Shown here one piece after another: positions 1-6,418 of a stretch of 6,523 nt of DNA (position 1 is its first letter; each line of letters begins with the position of its first letter). Made by a program: the position numbers and the translations under genes. Origin of the DNA: Candidatus Glassiibacteriota bacterium (GTDB taxonomy: Bacteria > Gemmatimonadota > Glassbacteria > GWA2-58-10); the NCBI GenBank assembly GCA_030604975.1, contig JAUVUV010000123.1:1-6523 (forward strand). The letters are read 5' to 3'. The notes beneath the pieces were generated by a model. That model was not told the origin of the DNA, ran no database searches, and saw only the letters and a list, made by a program, of their open reading frames with translations.

Positions 1-116
1 AAATCCTCTAATCCTGTAACCGGACAACTCACTGAAAGTCACTTAGCACTGTTTGTCAAGCAGGCCGGGGGGGCGGCTCCGGACCGTCTTGACAGCTTCA
101 GGTTCCTCTCATGGGT

Positions 117-1841
117 TTACTTCCTGCGGCGGCTGCCGCTGGAGGAGCGTTGAGCTCCCTGGCTGCTGGAGCGTGATCGTGATGATCCACCCGAGGACCT
201 TGCGCTGCTCGGAGCCGGGCTTGAGCTCCGCGATCTCGAGGGAGCGCTGCGGACTGAAGGGGCCGGTCTGCTGCGGCCGCTGGAGCGCGAGCGGGATACC
301 GAGCTAGCCCGTGTAGAACTGCTTGGGCTGCGGCTGCGTGTAACACTGCGCGAACTACGGCTTCCCCTGTAACTGCTGCTGGAGACTGTGCGGCTGCTGC
401 GGCTGCTTGTCACACGTGAGCGGTTCGCAGGTGCCGAAGTTGAACGTTGCTTGCCAGAGGGGCCTCTGTAAGTACGGCTGCTACCGGCTCTGGTGCCGCT
501 GCTTCCGGCGGAGACCGTCCTGTTCCGGGAAGAGGTGGTCGGCCTGTAAACACGACCGTCCCTTGTGCTGCTTCGGCTTAAATCACGGCCGGCCCTTGGG
601 ACACTTGTGCTGCGCCGCCGGTCGGAGGTGCGCAGATCGCCCGTTCCGGCAGGGGATGACGTGCGTTTATTGGTCGAGGAGACTCTGGAGCGCGCGGTTC
701 TGTCGCCGGTCGTTGCGGTGCCGGTATAATCCGCCGAGCGGTTGCGGCTGAACTCTCTCGGCGTGTCGCTGCCGCCGGTTCTCATGGAGGTCTTTTTAAC
801 GTCAGGATTCAGGTCTCCCGCCCTGGAATTTGCACTTACCAGCCGCCGGTTATCCGGGCGGCTTGCGGAATCATAACCACGGTAGCGCGAGCCGGCAGCG
901 GATGAAGTGGCACGCGGAGCATCTCCGTATCTGCTGCGGTAATGCGCCTCTGTCTTGACATCTAAACGTTCGTATCGCCGGGGATTGGAAGTGCTATTTA
1001 CATACCGGCGGTCGTAAAGCCGGGTATAGGTGCGGTAATCGTTGTAATAGGCCACCGAGGTATAGCCGTAGGGATAGTAGTCACGGTAGTAGTAAGGTGT
1101 GTACCAGCGGTAACCCACCCAGAAACTCATATTCCAGTGGCTCCAGTAGGGGTAGTAGTCGATGTAATAGGGATCATACCAGTCCGGGATGTAATTGAGG
1201 TTATAGTCGTACCACAGATCGTAGCTGAGAGGCCAGGGGTCGTACCGGTCGGGGATCCCGTCCCCGTCGGTATCCCACCAGGGCCTCGCGTAGCGTGGGT
1301 AATGAACGGTCTGATAATGGTGACCGGGTGCGTAGATTATTGTTACATCGCCCTCGGTGTAGAATTCCGAGTCCCTGGCATCGGTAAAGTAAGCCTCCTC
1401 CGTACCGGTTTCTTCATCATAGAAGACAATGCACTTGAGATCGAGAAAACCATATTCCTTTTCCCTGCTTTTGAACTCGGAGCTGTAATAACCGATAACC
1501 CGCAGGGTGTGACGGTCCTCCATGAAATTGATCTTCCGGCGGATTTTTTCGATCAGTTCCTGGTTGCCTTCACCGGCGTCTTCGTGCACGTTTATCTTGA
1601 ACACCCTGTCTCCGTCCACAACTTCGAGCACGAAGTCGAGGTCCGGGTTGTCATCGTAATCGCCGATAATCGGGGTTCCGATAAACTCATCCGCCTCGAA
1701 TTCTTCGACAGCGACACCACGTTTTTCCACGATTACCGAGGTGGATCTGGCGTGAGTTGAACAGCCGATAAATAGCATCGCCGCCAGGAGCATTGATACC
1801 AGGCCATATATGGATGGGATGGGAACTCTTTTCGGCTGCAT
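117..1841 (-). CDS. Putative lipoprotein with TSP3-like Ca-binding motif, Tyr/Trp-rich segment and Arg/Ser-rich tail
   Basis: I do not recognise this 574-residue protein as a named family. It opens with a basic, then hydrophobic, signal ending in LFIGC, so Cys27 is the likely lipidation site. Residues 35-185 look folded: charged, mixed alpha/beta, one further Cys (137). Residues 190-198 read DTDGDGIPD, the thrombospondin type 3 / EF-like calcium loop. A degenerate copy, DYNLNYIPD, lies 22 residues on at 212-220. Residues 199-260 hold about 20 Tyr and 7 Trp. From about 280 the chain becomes low-complexity, and residues 481-574 contain about 43 Ser and 22 Arg, ending RRRK. An envelope location, with a disordered cationic tail binding something anionic, is inference. 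The start is supported by a very strong Shine-Dalgarno sequence. It lies 200 bp downstream of the UVR-motif gene on the same strand. The frame is open throughout, with no sign of a frameshift producing the odd tail. The gene is confident, the function unknown. Confidence 0.85.
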   Translation of the reverse strand: MQPKRVPIPSIYGLVSMLLAAMLFIGCSTHARSTSVIVEKRGVAVEEFEADEFIGTPIIGDYDDNPDLDFVLEVVDGDRVFKINVHEDAGEGNQELIEKIRRKINFMEDRHTLRVIGYYSSEFKSREKEYGFLDLKCIVFYDEETGTEEAYFTDARDSEFYTEGDVTIIYAPGHHYQTVHYPRYARPWWDTDGDGIPDRYDPWPLSYDLWYDYNLNYIPDWYDPYYIDYYPYWSHWNMSFWVGYRWYTPYYYRDYYPYGYTSVAYYNDYRTYTRLYDRRYVNSTSNPRRYERLDVKTEAHYRSRYGDAPRATSSAAGSRYRGYDSASRPDNRRLVSANSRAGDLNPDVKKTSMRTGGSDTPREFSRNRSADYTGTATTGDRTARSRVSSTNKRTSSPAGTGDLRTSDRRRSTSVPRAGRDLSRSSTRDGRVYRPTTSSRNRTVSAGSSGTRAGSSRTYRGPSGKQRSTSAPANRSRVTSSRSSRTVSSSSYRGSRSSRSVTRSRSPSSSTRASSVSRSRSSGRSRPAPSVRSAPSRSRSSSPAPSSARSSGGSSRSRSSSQGAQRSSSGSRRRK

Positions 1842-1845
1842 GGCG

Positions 1846-1854
1846 ACCTCCTTT
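1846..1854 (-). promoter_or_regulatory. Strong ribosome binding site of the lipoprotein gene
   Basis: On the minus strand the sequence reads AAAGGAGGT, ending 4 bases before the ATG at 1841. It is close to a full match to the 16S rRNA anti-Shine-Dalgarno sequence. It fixes the start of the lipoprotein and suggests efficient translation. Confidence 0.8.
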
Positions 1855-1918
1855 GGGGAGGAGAAATTTCAGGGAAAAATTAACAAAGAATATTCGGCCA
1901 TAGTTTGTTACTCAGTTT

Positions 1919-1934
1919 GTCTAACCTTTTAGAC
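1919..1934. repeat. Perfect inverted repeat (6-4-6) in the lipoprotein gene leader
   Basis: GTCTAA at 1919-1924 and TTAGAC at 1929-1934 are exact reverse complements separated by 4 bases. The site is about 78 bp upstream of the lipoprotein start. No T tract follows on either strand, so it is not an obvious intrinsic terminator. It could be an operator half-site pair or an RNA hairpin in the leader. Which of these, if any, is unknown. Confidence 0.4.
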
Positions 1935-1955
1935 GGAATGAAACGCGAGCTATTC

Positions 1956-2025
1956 AAAAAAAAACAGCTCTCCAGCTCTTGATAAAAAGTGAGGAGCATT
2001 TTAAACTGCCAGTATTTCTTGGCAG
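1956..2025 (-). terminator. Candidate terminator region after the UVR-motif gene
   Basis: Read on the minus strand downstream of the stop at 2042, there is first a hairpin CTGCCA/TGGCAG (2020-2025 with 2006-2011, 8-base loop) followed by TTTAAAAT. Further on comes an AGCT-GGAG-AGCT element (1966-1977) running into nine consecutive T (1956-1964 as A on the plus strand). Neither stem is strong alone, but a hairpin followed by T9 in the right place supports transcription ending here. This would give the lipoprotein its own promoter somewhere in 1855-1955, where I see no convincing consensus boxes. Confidence 0.45.
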
Positions 2026-2041
2026 CGGGGGGATCAGCGGT

Positions 2042-2812
2042 CTAGTCTCCCTCTTTATGGCTCCTGAGATCGTCTCGGATTTTGGCCGCATCTTCGTAAC
2101 GTTCCTCGGTGACCGCCTGGTTGAGTTCCGTCTGAAGTTTTTCGATTTCGGTCATCGGCTTGTGGGCTCTGATCGCTTTGGCCATTTCCGTGAGCGCTTT
2201 TTTTGACCGCTCCAATTCGGAATGGAACTCTTCGGCGTCAATCTCCGGGAGATTGGCTATCTTCTCGGTAGTGTTCTCCACTATCCCGAGCGCGTTCTCG
2301 AAGTCCTGTTTTTCCTGAATTGCCAGCATCGCCCGCGCGGTTGCGTTGATCCGAAGGATATACGGCCACCACTTCTCCAGGTTCAGCCGGTCTTTTTCAC
2401 GTTTTGCATAGCGGTTAACGAAGCGGAAAAGCTCCATGTTGCGTTCGGTGTCGCGCACGACCCTGGTGTAGTCCTGTAGCTGGAGCAGGAAGACGTAGCG
2501 GTTGTAAATCCGGAGACTTTCATCGAAAAGCTCAGAGCAGGCGGAGGCATCGAGACTGAACCCTTTGGCCGTGTCGCGGGCTTTTTCAGACCGCTTGAGT
2601 GAAAGGCGGTAATAATCGAAGGCGAAATCATAGCCATAGGGCCGCATTCCATCGGGACGTCCGTCTAATTCCATCTGCAGTATGCCTTGGAAAGCCGCGT
2701 TATCCACGCGCACCTGAATCTTCTCGCGCCCGTCATCTCCGACTATCTTACGGTAGGTTTTTCCGGGATCGAATTCCCAGTTCTCCAGAATGTGTGAAAT
2801 ATCGTGCGACAT
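2042..2812 (-). CDS. UVR (UvrB/UvrC) motif-containing protein
   Basis: This is a 256-residue soluble protein with no signal peptide or membrane segment. The C-terminal 35 residues (about 220-252, with key stretch EERYEDAAKIRDDL) match the UVR motif. That helical hairpin lets UvrB contact UvrC and also occurs in McsA and ClpC-type proteins as a protein-protein contact. Residues 1-65 are the other distinctive part, with ENWEFDPGK and a GRPDGMRPYG turn. Residues 66-215 look almost wholly helical and charged. There are no helicase, nuclease or ATP-binding motifs, so it is not UvrB or UvrC and cannot be called an excision-repair enzyme. From memory, stand-alone proteins with this N-terminus plus a terminal UVR motif occur in several candidate phyla as uncharacterised proteins. 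An adaptor role is inference. The Shine-Dalgarno sequence is weak (CCAGG just before the ATG), so the start rests mainly on the plausible N-terminus. Confidence 0.85.
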   Translation of the reverse strand: MSHDISHILENWEFDPGKTYRKIVGDDGREKIQVRVDNAAFQGILQMELDGRPDGMRPYGYDFAFDYYRLSLKRSEKARDTAKGFSLDASACSELFDESLRIYNRYVFLLQLQDYTRVVRDTERNMELFRFVNRYAKREKDRLNLEKWWPYILRINATARAMLAIQEKQDFENALGIVENTTEKIANLPEIDAEEFHSELERSKKALTEMAKAIRAHKPMTEIEKLQTELNQAVTEERYEDAAKIRDDLRSHKEGD

Positions 2813-2843
2813 CGCCTGGTTTCACCGAAAAGCTGTGACTACT

Positions 2844-2849
2844 AATATA
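2844..2849 (-). promoter_or_regulatory. Possible -10 box for the UVR-motif gene
   Basis: On the minus strand TATATT lies about 31 bases upstream of the start codon, within an AT-rich stretch. No good -35 box sits 16-18 bases before it, so the call is tentative. Two short palindromes lie just upstream (GGAA-TG-TTCC at 2866-2875 and ATATTAATAT at 2880-2889) and might be regulatory. Confidence 0.25.
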
Positions 2850-2960
2850 CACTACGGGAAAATAGGAATGTTCCCTCAAATATTAATATCGGACTCACTT
2901 TAAATTTAATGAAGCATGAACTTTATGGCAAGTATAGGTTGGTTGCCGCGGGGACGATGA

Positions 2961-2989
2961 TTGACAAACAGCATGGTGCTTCTTAGCTT
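2961..2989 (+). promoter_or_regulatory. Putative sigma-70-type promoter for the transporter gene
   Basis: A perfect -35 hexamer TTGACA (2961-2966) is followed after 17 bases by TAGCTT (2984-2989), which matches only three of six positions of the -10 consensus. Transcription would begin near 2996 and leave a leader of about 70 bases before the ATG at 3067. The position in the divergent intergenic region and the exact -35 box favour it. The poor -10 is the weak point. Confidence 0.45.
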
Positions 2990-3056
2990 TTTTGAGACTC
3001 GCCAGCGGCGTATTCAAATTGCAACTTTGGACTGGTGTTTCCTTGATCGCCCGGGC

Positions 3057-3061
3057 AGGAG
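3057..3061 (+). promoter_or_regulatory. Ribosome binding site that sets the transporter start
   Basis: AGGAG lies 5 bases before the ATG at 3067. The longer in-frame reading from 2992 has no such site, and it would place 25 non-conserved residues before what looks like a signal sequence. This decides the start in favour of 3067. Confidence 0.7.
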
Positions 3062-3066
3062 AACGG

Positions 3067-4950
3067 ATGAACGTTATTCTAAAAGAAACAGGCAGGCGAA
3101 TCTGGACAGCTCTGATAATGCTGCTGCTCTGGGCACGGGTTGCAGCTGGAGCAGATTCCTCAGCCACAGCTTCCGGAGCGAACATTCACTGGCTGGATGT
3201 GGCCCTGATTGTCATTTTCATGGCCCTGATCCTCTGGTTCGGTTCGCGGTTCTACGCCTGGGTCGGCTCTGCAGAGGATTTCACCCTGGCCGGGCGTAGT
3301 CTCCCTCCCTTTATCCTTGCCGCTACCATGGCCGCGACCAATATCAACCTCTACGGGATAATCAGCCAGACCGGCACGGTTTACAGGCATGGAATATCGA
3401 TTATCTGGCAGGGTTGGACCGGTTGCATGGCCCTTGTGCTGGCCGGCCTTTTTATCCTGCCGATATTCAGGCGGCTGCGTATCGCAACAGTGCCGGAGTT
3501 TCTCGAACGCCGCTACAGCCGCACAACACGTGGTTTGGTCGGATTTTTCGGTGTTATCCGGCTCGCTTTTTGGCTGGGAGTAGTGCTCAACACCGCGGTG
3601 AGGGCCTCAGAAATGATCTCCGGCCCCGGGGTGACAGAAGCGCTTAACAGTTGCGGCTACTCGCTCGGGCTGAAACCGGGCTGGGTGATCGACGGAAGCT
3701 ATATTTTCTGGGTCGTGCTCTACTCGGTGTTGGTTATTATCTACACGTACCTGGGTGGAATGTGGTCGGTGGCGATTCTCGATGCGCTGTGTTTCGTGTT
3801 TATTATTCTCGGCGCACTGATCGTGATGCCGCTTGCCATGCGCGCGGCGGGAGACTTCTCGGGAATGGTCGAAACCCTTTCACAGATCAGCCCGCAGCAT
3901 TTGGACCTGATGCCTGCCACTGGTGCTTACAGTTGGAGTTTCGTGCTGGCAATATTCTTTCTCGGCATCCAGTGGGCGAGTACTGATCCGGGCCTGGTGC
4001 AAAAATCTTTCAGCAGCAAGGATACCAGAAGCCTGGTCAAGGGTCTCGTGCTGGCCGGGCTGGTCACTGTGCCCTATATCCTGCTCACTTTTATGCCTGC
4101 CCTGGCCTCACGGGTGATATTTCCGGAACTGGCCCATCAAGATTACGCTTACCCCGCCCTGATGGTCAACCTCCTGCCAATGGGCCTGATGGGCATGGTT
4201 TGTGTGGGAATGCTGGCTTCTCAGTTCTCGACAATCGATGCAAATCTCACCAGTGCGGCAACCATTTTTACCAATGATATCTATCGCAACCTGATAAGGC
4301 GTCAGGTTTCCGGCCGCGAGTTGCTCTGGGTCATTCGCATGGTCACCCTGATTATCGGCGTGCTGATGATTTTCTTCTCCTTCCTTATACCGTTTTTCGA
4401 AAATGCGGTAGAGGCCTATCTTACCGTGATCAGTTTCATGGACATGCCGCTTTTCGTGATTGCGGTGCTCATGGGGCTGCTCTGGCGCAGGGCCAGCAGC
4501 AAGGGCGCTTTCTGTGGATACCTGGGCGGTATCCTGATCGGCGCGGCGGTGGTTTTCCCGTTTAAATACGCTCAGGCTTTCGGGCTTGATCCAGGCTCAT
4601 GGTTTGCCCGAAACCATATGCTGGCCGGTACATTGGCCAGTGCTCTCGGTGCCCTGGTTGTCTGCGTGATTGTAAGCCTGCTGACAAAAGCGCCCGATCC
4701 GGAGAAAGTGCGCACTGTGTGGTCGGCAAAGCGGACCAGTGAAGAGGAAAGTCAATCAGGACAGACTTACCATCTTTGGCCGGTATCTTTCTCGGGACGT
4801 TTCTGGCTGGTGTTGATGTTTGCAGGCTGCGCTCTGTTCCTTGCAGGCGTGTTCATGGGTGCGGCGGCAGTGGCTGCCGCGGGTTGGGTTGCGGTGGCCG
4901 GGATGGCAATTTTCTTTCTCGGTGCGCTGGCCAGACTTCAGTATGAATGA
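3067..4950 (+). CDS. Sodium:solute symporter (SSS/SLC5 family) transporter
   Basis: A 627-residue integral inner-membrane protein predicted to import an unknown solute with sodium. Residues 10-29 form a basic-hydrophobic signal ending AAGA, which may be cleaved or be an extra helix. About 14 hydrophobic segments follow, roughly at 42-60, 80-101, 118-134, 156-178, 211-229, 235-256, 290-308, 325-345, 365-385, 421-443, 452-472, 482-500, 517-539, 578-598 and 601-621. Family landmarks are DFTLAGRSLPP (71-81), the first core helix with AATNINLYG (89-97), the YTYLGGMWSV...D motif (226-239), and FSTIDANLTSAATIFTNDIY (387-406). In the last, Ser388-Thr389 align with the Ser pair of the Na2 sodium site in vSGLT, and Ala90/Ile93 probably supply its first-helix backbone ligands. 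This suggests sodium coupling is intact. The substrate cannot be assigned. The gene precedes a D-amino-acid-type PLP enzyme by 119 bp, which hints at an amino-acid-like substrate. Confidence 0.93.
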   Translation: MNVILKETGRRIWTALIMLLLWARVAAGADSSATASGANIHWLDVALIVIFMALILWFGSRFYAWVGSAEDFTLAGRSLPPFILAATMAATNINLYGIISQTGTVYRHGISIIWQGWTGCMALVLAGLFILPIFRRLRIATVPEFLERRYSRTTRGLVGFFGVIRLAFWLGVVLNTAVRASEMISGPGVTEALNSCGYSLGLKPGWVIDGSYIFWVVLYSVLVIIYTYLGGMWSVAILDALCFVFIILGALIVMPLAMRAAGDFSGMVETLSQISPQHLDLMPATGAYSWSFVLAIFFLGIQWASTDPGLVQKSFSSKDTRSLVKGLVLAGLVTVPYILLTFMPALASRVIFPELAHQDYAYPALMVNLLPMGLMGMVCVGMLASQFSTIDANLTSAATIFTNDIYRNLIRRQVSGRELLWVIRMVTLIIGVLMIFFSFLIPFFENAVEAYLTVISFMDMPLFVIAVLMGLLWRRASSKGAFCGYLGGILIGAAVVFPFKYAQAFGLDPGSWFARNHMLAGTLASALGALVVCVIVSLLTKAPDPEKVRTVWSAKRTSEEESQSGQTYHLWPVSFSGRFWLVLMFAGCALFLAGVFMGAAAVAAAGWVAVAGMAIFFLGALARLQYE

Positions 4951-4980
4951 TTCACCTGGCTGGTCTGGATAGATTATATT
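4951..4980 (+). promoter_or_regulatory. Weak candidate promoter for the PLP enzyme gene
   Basis: Directly after the transporter stop, TTCACC (4951-4956) and TATATT (4975-4980) are spaced 18 bases apart and resemble -35 and -10 boxes. The -10 is good and the -35 is four of six. The 119-bp gap has no T-tract terminator, though it contains GCGC-AGA-GCGC (5023-5033), a short hairpin. Read-through from the transporter, with a possible secondary promoter here, is the simplest reading. Confidence 0.3.
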
Positions 4981-5069
4981 CATAAATTAGTAAGATGTTA
5001 TGTTTCCCCGGGGCCTGGGGGGCGCAGAGCGCATTAAACCGTAAGTAAGAAAAACATTGGAAGGGTCTG

Positions 5070-6146
5070 ATGAAACTCGAAGAACTGGACACACCTGCCG
5101 CGTGGGTCGATTTGGATGTGATGGAGCGAAACCTCTTACGCATGGGCAGCTACTGTAAAAAGCACGGCCTGGCTCTCAGGCCGCATATCAAAACCCATAA
5201 GGTTCCGGAACTGGCCTATCGCCAGATTGATTCAGGGGCGGTGGGGATCGCCTCGGCCAAGGTGACCGAGGCCGAGGTGATGGCCTCTGCCGGGGTGGAT
5301 AATATCCTGATCGCCTATCCCGTGTGGGGCAAGCATAAGTGGCGGAGGCTGGCCGAACTGGTCAGGCACGCAACAGTTGCGATCGCCACGGACAGTGTCG
5401 AGCACACGCACGCTCTCGCCGAAGGTATGGGAAAGGCCGCAAAGCAAATCTCTCTGCTCGTGGAGGTTGATGTGGGCTCTGGCCGAACCGGGCTGCCAAT
5501 CGACGAAAACCTTCCGCAGCGCCTGACTTGCATTGCCGAGACCGGAATTCCGGTAAAGGGGCTGATGTTATACCCTGGATATATCAAGCAAATCGAGGAG
5601 GGCACTATCGAACGCCTGAGCGGAAAGATAAGCTCAGTGATTGCCGAGTATGAAAAAGCAGGCCTCACCCTGTCTGTTGTTTCAGGAGGCAGCACGCCGA
5701 CCGCCTTTTATTCCCATCTCCTGCCCGGTGTTACCGAGATACGGCCCGGAACCTATATTTTTAACGACTGCAACTGCGTGAGAATCGGTGCTGCTGCCTG
5801 GGAAGACTGCGCCCTGAAAGTACGCTGCCGGATAGTCAGCACCTCGGTACAAGGAGGAGCGATAATCGATGGTGGTAGCAAGACTTTTTCAGACGCGGCG
5901 AGTATACATGGTCCAGGGTTCGGTCGGCTGGTGCAGTGCCCGGAGGCGCCTTGCGAGAAGATGAACGAGGAACACGGCTACCTGAAACTCGCCGGCAGCG
6001 GTTTCTCTCCCAGCGCCGGCGACCTGGTGGACGTGATCCCGAACCATGCCTGCACCACAGTGAACATGCACCATTTGCTCTATGGTGTCCGCAACGGCAG
6101 AGTGGAAGAAATCTGGCCTGTTGCCGCCCAGGGTAAAATCCACTAG
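5070..6146 (+). CDS. PLP-dependent D-threonine aldolase / D-serine dehydratase-like enzyme
   Basis: A 358-residue cytoplasmic fold-type III PLP enzyme with an alanine-racemase-like N-terminal barrel and a C-terminal D-Ser dehydratase-like domain. Length is normal for the family. The opening LDTPAAWVDLDVMERNL and the RPHIKTHK signature (37-44) are typical, with Lys41 expected to bind PLP. EVDVGSGRTG (132-141), SGGSTPT (205-211, phosphate-binding turn) and EIRPGTYIFND (223-233) follow. Near the C-terminus PNHACTT places His326 and Cys328 as a metal pair. In chicken D-serine dehydratase the equivalent residues are His and Cys binding zinc, whereas characterised bacterial D-threonine aldolase has His and Asp. 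Metal-assisted cleavage or dehydration of a D-3-hydroxy amino acid is therefore likely, but the reaction is not settled. GGAAGGG at 5059-5065 is the ribosome binding site, 4 bases before the ATG. It follows the SSS transporter in the same direction, which suggests joint uptake and catabolism. Confidence 0.9.
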   Translation: MKLEELDTPAAWVDLDVMERNLLRMGSYCKKHGLALRPHIKTHKVPELAYRQIDSGAVGIASAKVTEAEVMASAGVDNILIAYPVWGKHKWRRLAELVRHATVAIATDSVEHTHALAEGMGKAAKQISLLVEVDVGSGRTGLPIDENLPQRLTCIAETGIPVKGLMLYPGYIKQIEEGTIERLSGKISSVIAEYEKAGLTLSVVSGGSTPTAFYSHLLPGVTEIRPGTYIFNDCNCVRIGAAAWEDCALKVRCRIVSTSVQGGAIIDGGSKTFSDAASIHGPGFGRLVQCPEAPCEKMNEEHGYLKLAGSGFSPSAGDLVDVIPNHACTTVNMHHLLYGVRNGRVEEIWPVAAQGKIH

Positions 6147-6182
6147 ATGATAATTGCGCTAGTGTCATGTCCCGGAAATAAT

Positions 6183-6316
6183 AAATCCCCCTCAGTCCCC
6201 CTTTTAGAAAGGGGGAGGGTTTTGTTTGTAATCCACAGCCATTTCAAATCCGCCAATGACAATACCTTAATTCCCCCCCCAACCCCCCTTGGCAAAGGGG
6301 GGCAGGGGGGATTTAA
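6183..6316. repeat. MITE-like or palindromic G/C-tract repeat element
   Basis: Two related hairpins face each other. The left one has CCCCCTTT (6197-6204) pairing with AAAGGGGG (6208-6215), preceded by AAATCCCCCT. The right one has CCCCCCTT (6283-6290) pairing with AAGGGGGG (6295-6302), followed by CAGGGGGGATTT. The left end AAATCCCCC and the right end GGGGGATTT are inverted relative to each other, so 6183-6314 behaves as a unit of about 130 bp with imperfect terminal inverted repeats of some 30 bp. No transposase and no clear target-site duplication are visible. Sequences of this AAATCCCCC...CCCCCTTT kind are dispersed intergenic repeats in many bacterial genomes (recalled, not searched). 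Confidence 0.6.
6197..6227 (+). terminator. Possible intrinsic terminator of the PLP enzyme transcript
   Basis: The stem CCCCCTTT/AAAGGGGG with a 3-base loop is followed by AGGG and then TTTTGTTT (6220-6227), about 50 bp after the stop codon at 6146. The hairpin belongs to the repeat element but could serve as a terminator. The 4-base gap between stem and T tract weakens it unless the outer AGGG pairs with upstream C residues. Confidence 0.4.
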
Positions 6317-6339
6317 GATAGCAACACTTCAATATGTTG

Positions 6340-6359
6340 GAGAAATATTCTCTTTTTTG
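6340..6359 (+). terminator. Weak hairpin followed by T6
   Basis: GAGAA (6340-6344) and TTCTC (6348-6352) form a 5-bp AT-rich stem with loop ATA, followed at once by six T. The layout is terminator-like but the stem is weak. It sits between the repeat element and the promoter region of the last gene. Confidence 0.25.
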
Positions 6360-6385
6360 TTTAACTATTTATAGGACAGGATAAT
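6357..6385 (+). promoter_or_regulatory. Candidate promoter of the right-edge secreted protein gene
   Basis: GATAAT (6380-6385) matches the -10 consensus at five of six positions. It lies 17 bases after TTGTTT (6357-6362), a half-matching -35 box. The ATG at 6419 would follow after a leader of about 25 bases. Confidence 0.35.
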
Positions 6386-6418
6386 AGCTGCTTTTTTCCA
6401 AAATCGTGGAGTTTGAAA

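Noticed and set aside
31..59. TTGACA on the minus strand at 54-59 as a promoter
   Set aside because: The sequence 17 bases further on (TTCAGT on the minus strand) is a poor -10, and any gene served would lie outside the window. The first 116 bases otherwise show no gene and no convincing terminator.
407..751. Plus-strand open frame rich in Cys and Arg
   Set aside because: It is a shadow of the Ser/Arg-rich tail region on the opposite strand. The composition follows from the low-complexity coding sequence.
1137..1760. Long open frame (207 codons) on the plus strand
   Set aside because: It is antisense to the lipoprotein gene. Its Val/Ile-rich product is what Tyr and Asp codons give when read backwards, and it has no ribosome binding site or recognisable domain.
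2992..3066. N-terminal extension of the transporter from an upstream ATG
   Set aside because: No ribosome binding site precedes it. It would start at or before the likely transcription start, and the ATG at 3067 has AGGAG at proper spacing followed by a signal-like sequence.
5836..6168. Minus-strand open frames over the PLP enzyme gene
   Set aside because: They overlap a well-supported gene with family motifs on the plus strand and show no features of their own.
6147..6374. 75-codon open frame after the PLP enzyme
   Set aside because: It starts directly after the stop codon without a ribosome binding site and is translated through the repeat element. Products such as PSVPLLERG and PPPTPLGKGGQGG are a familiar artefact of that repeat type.
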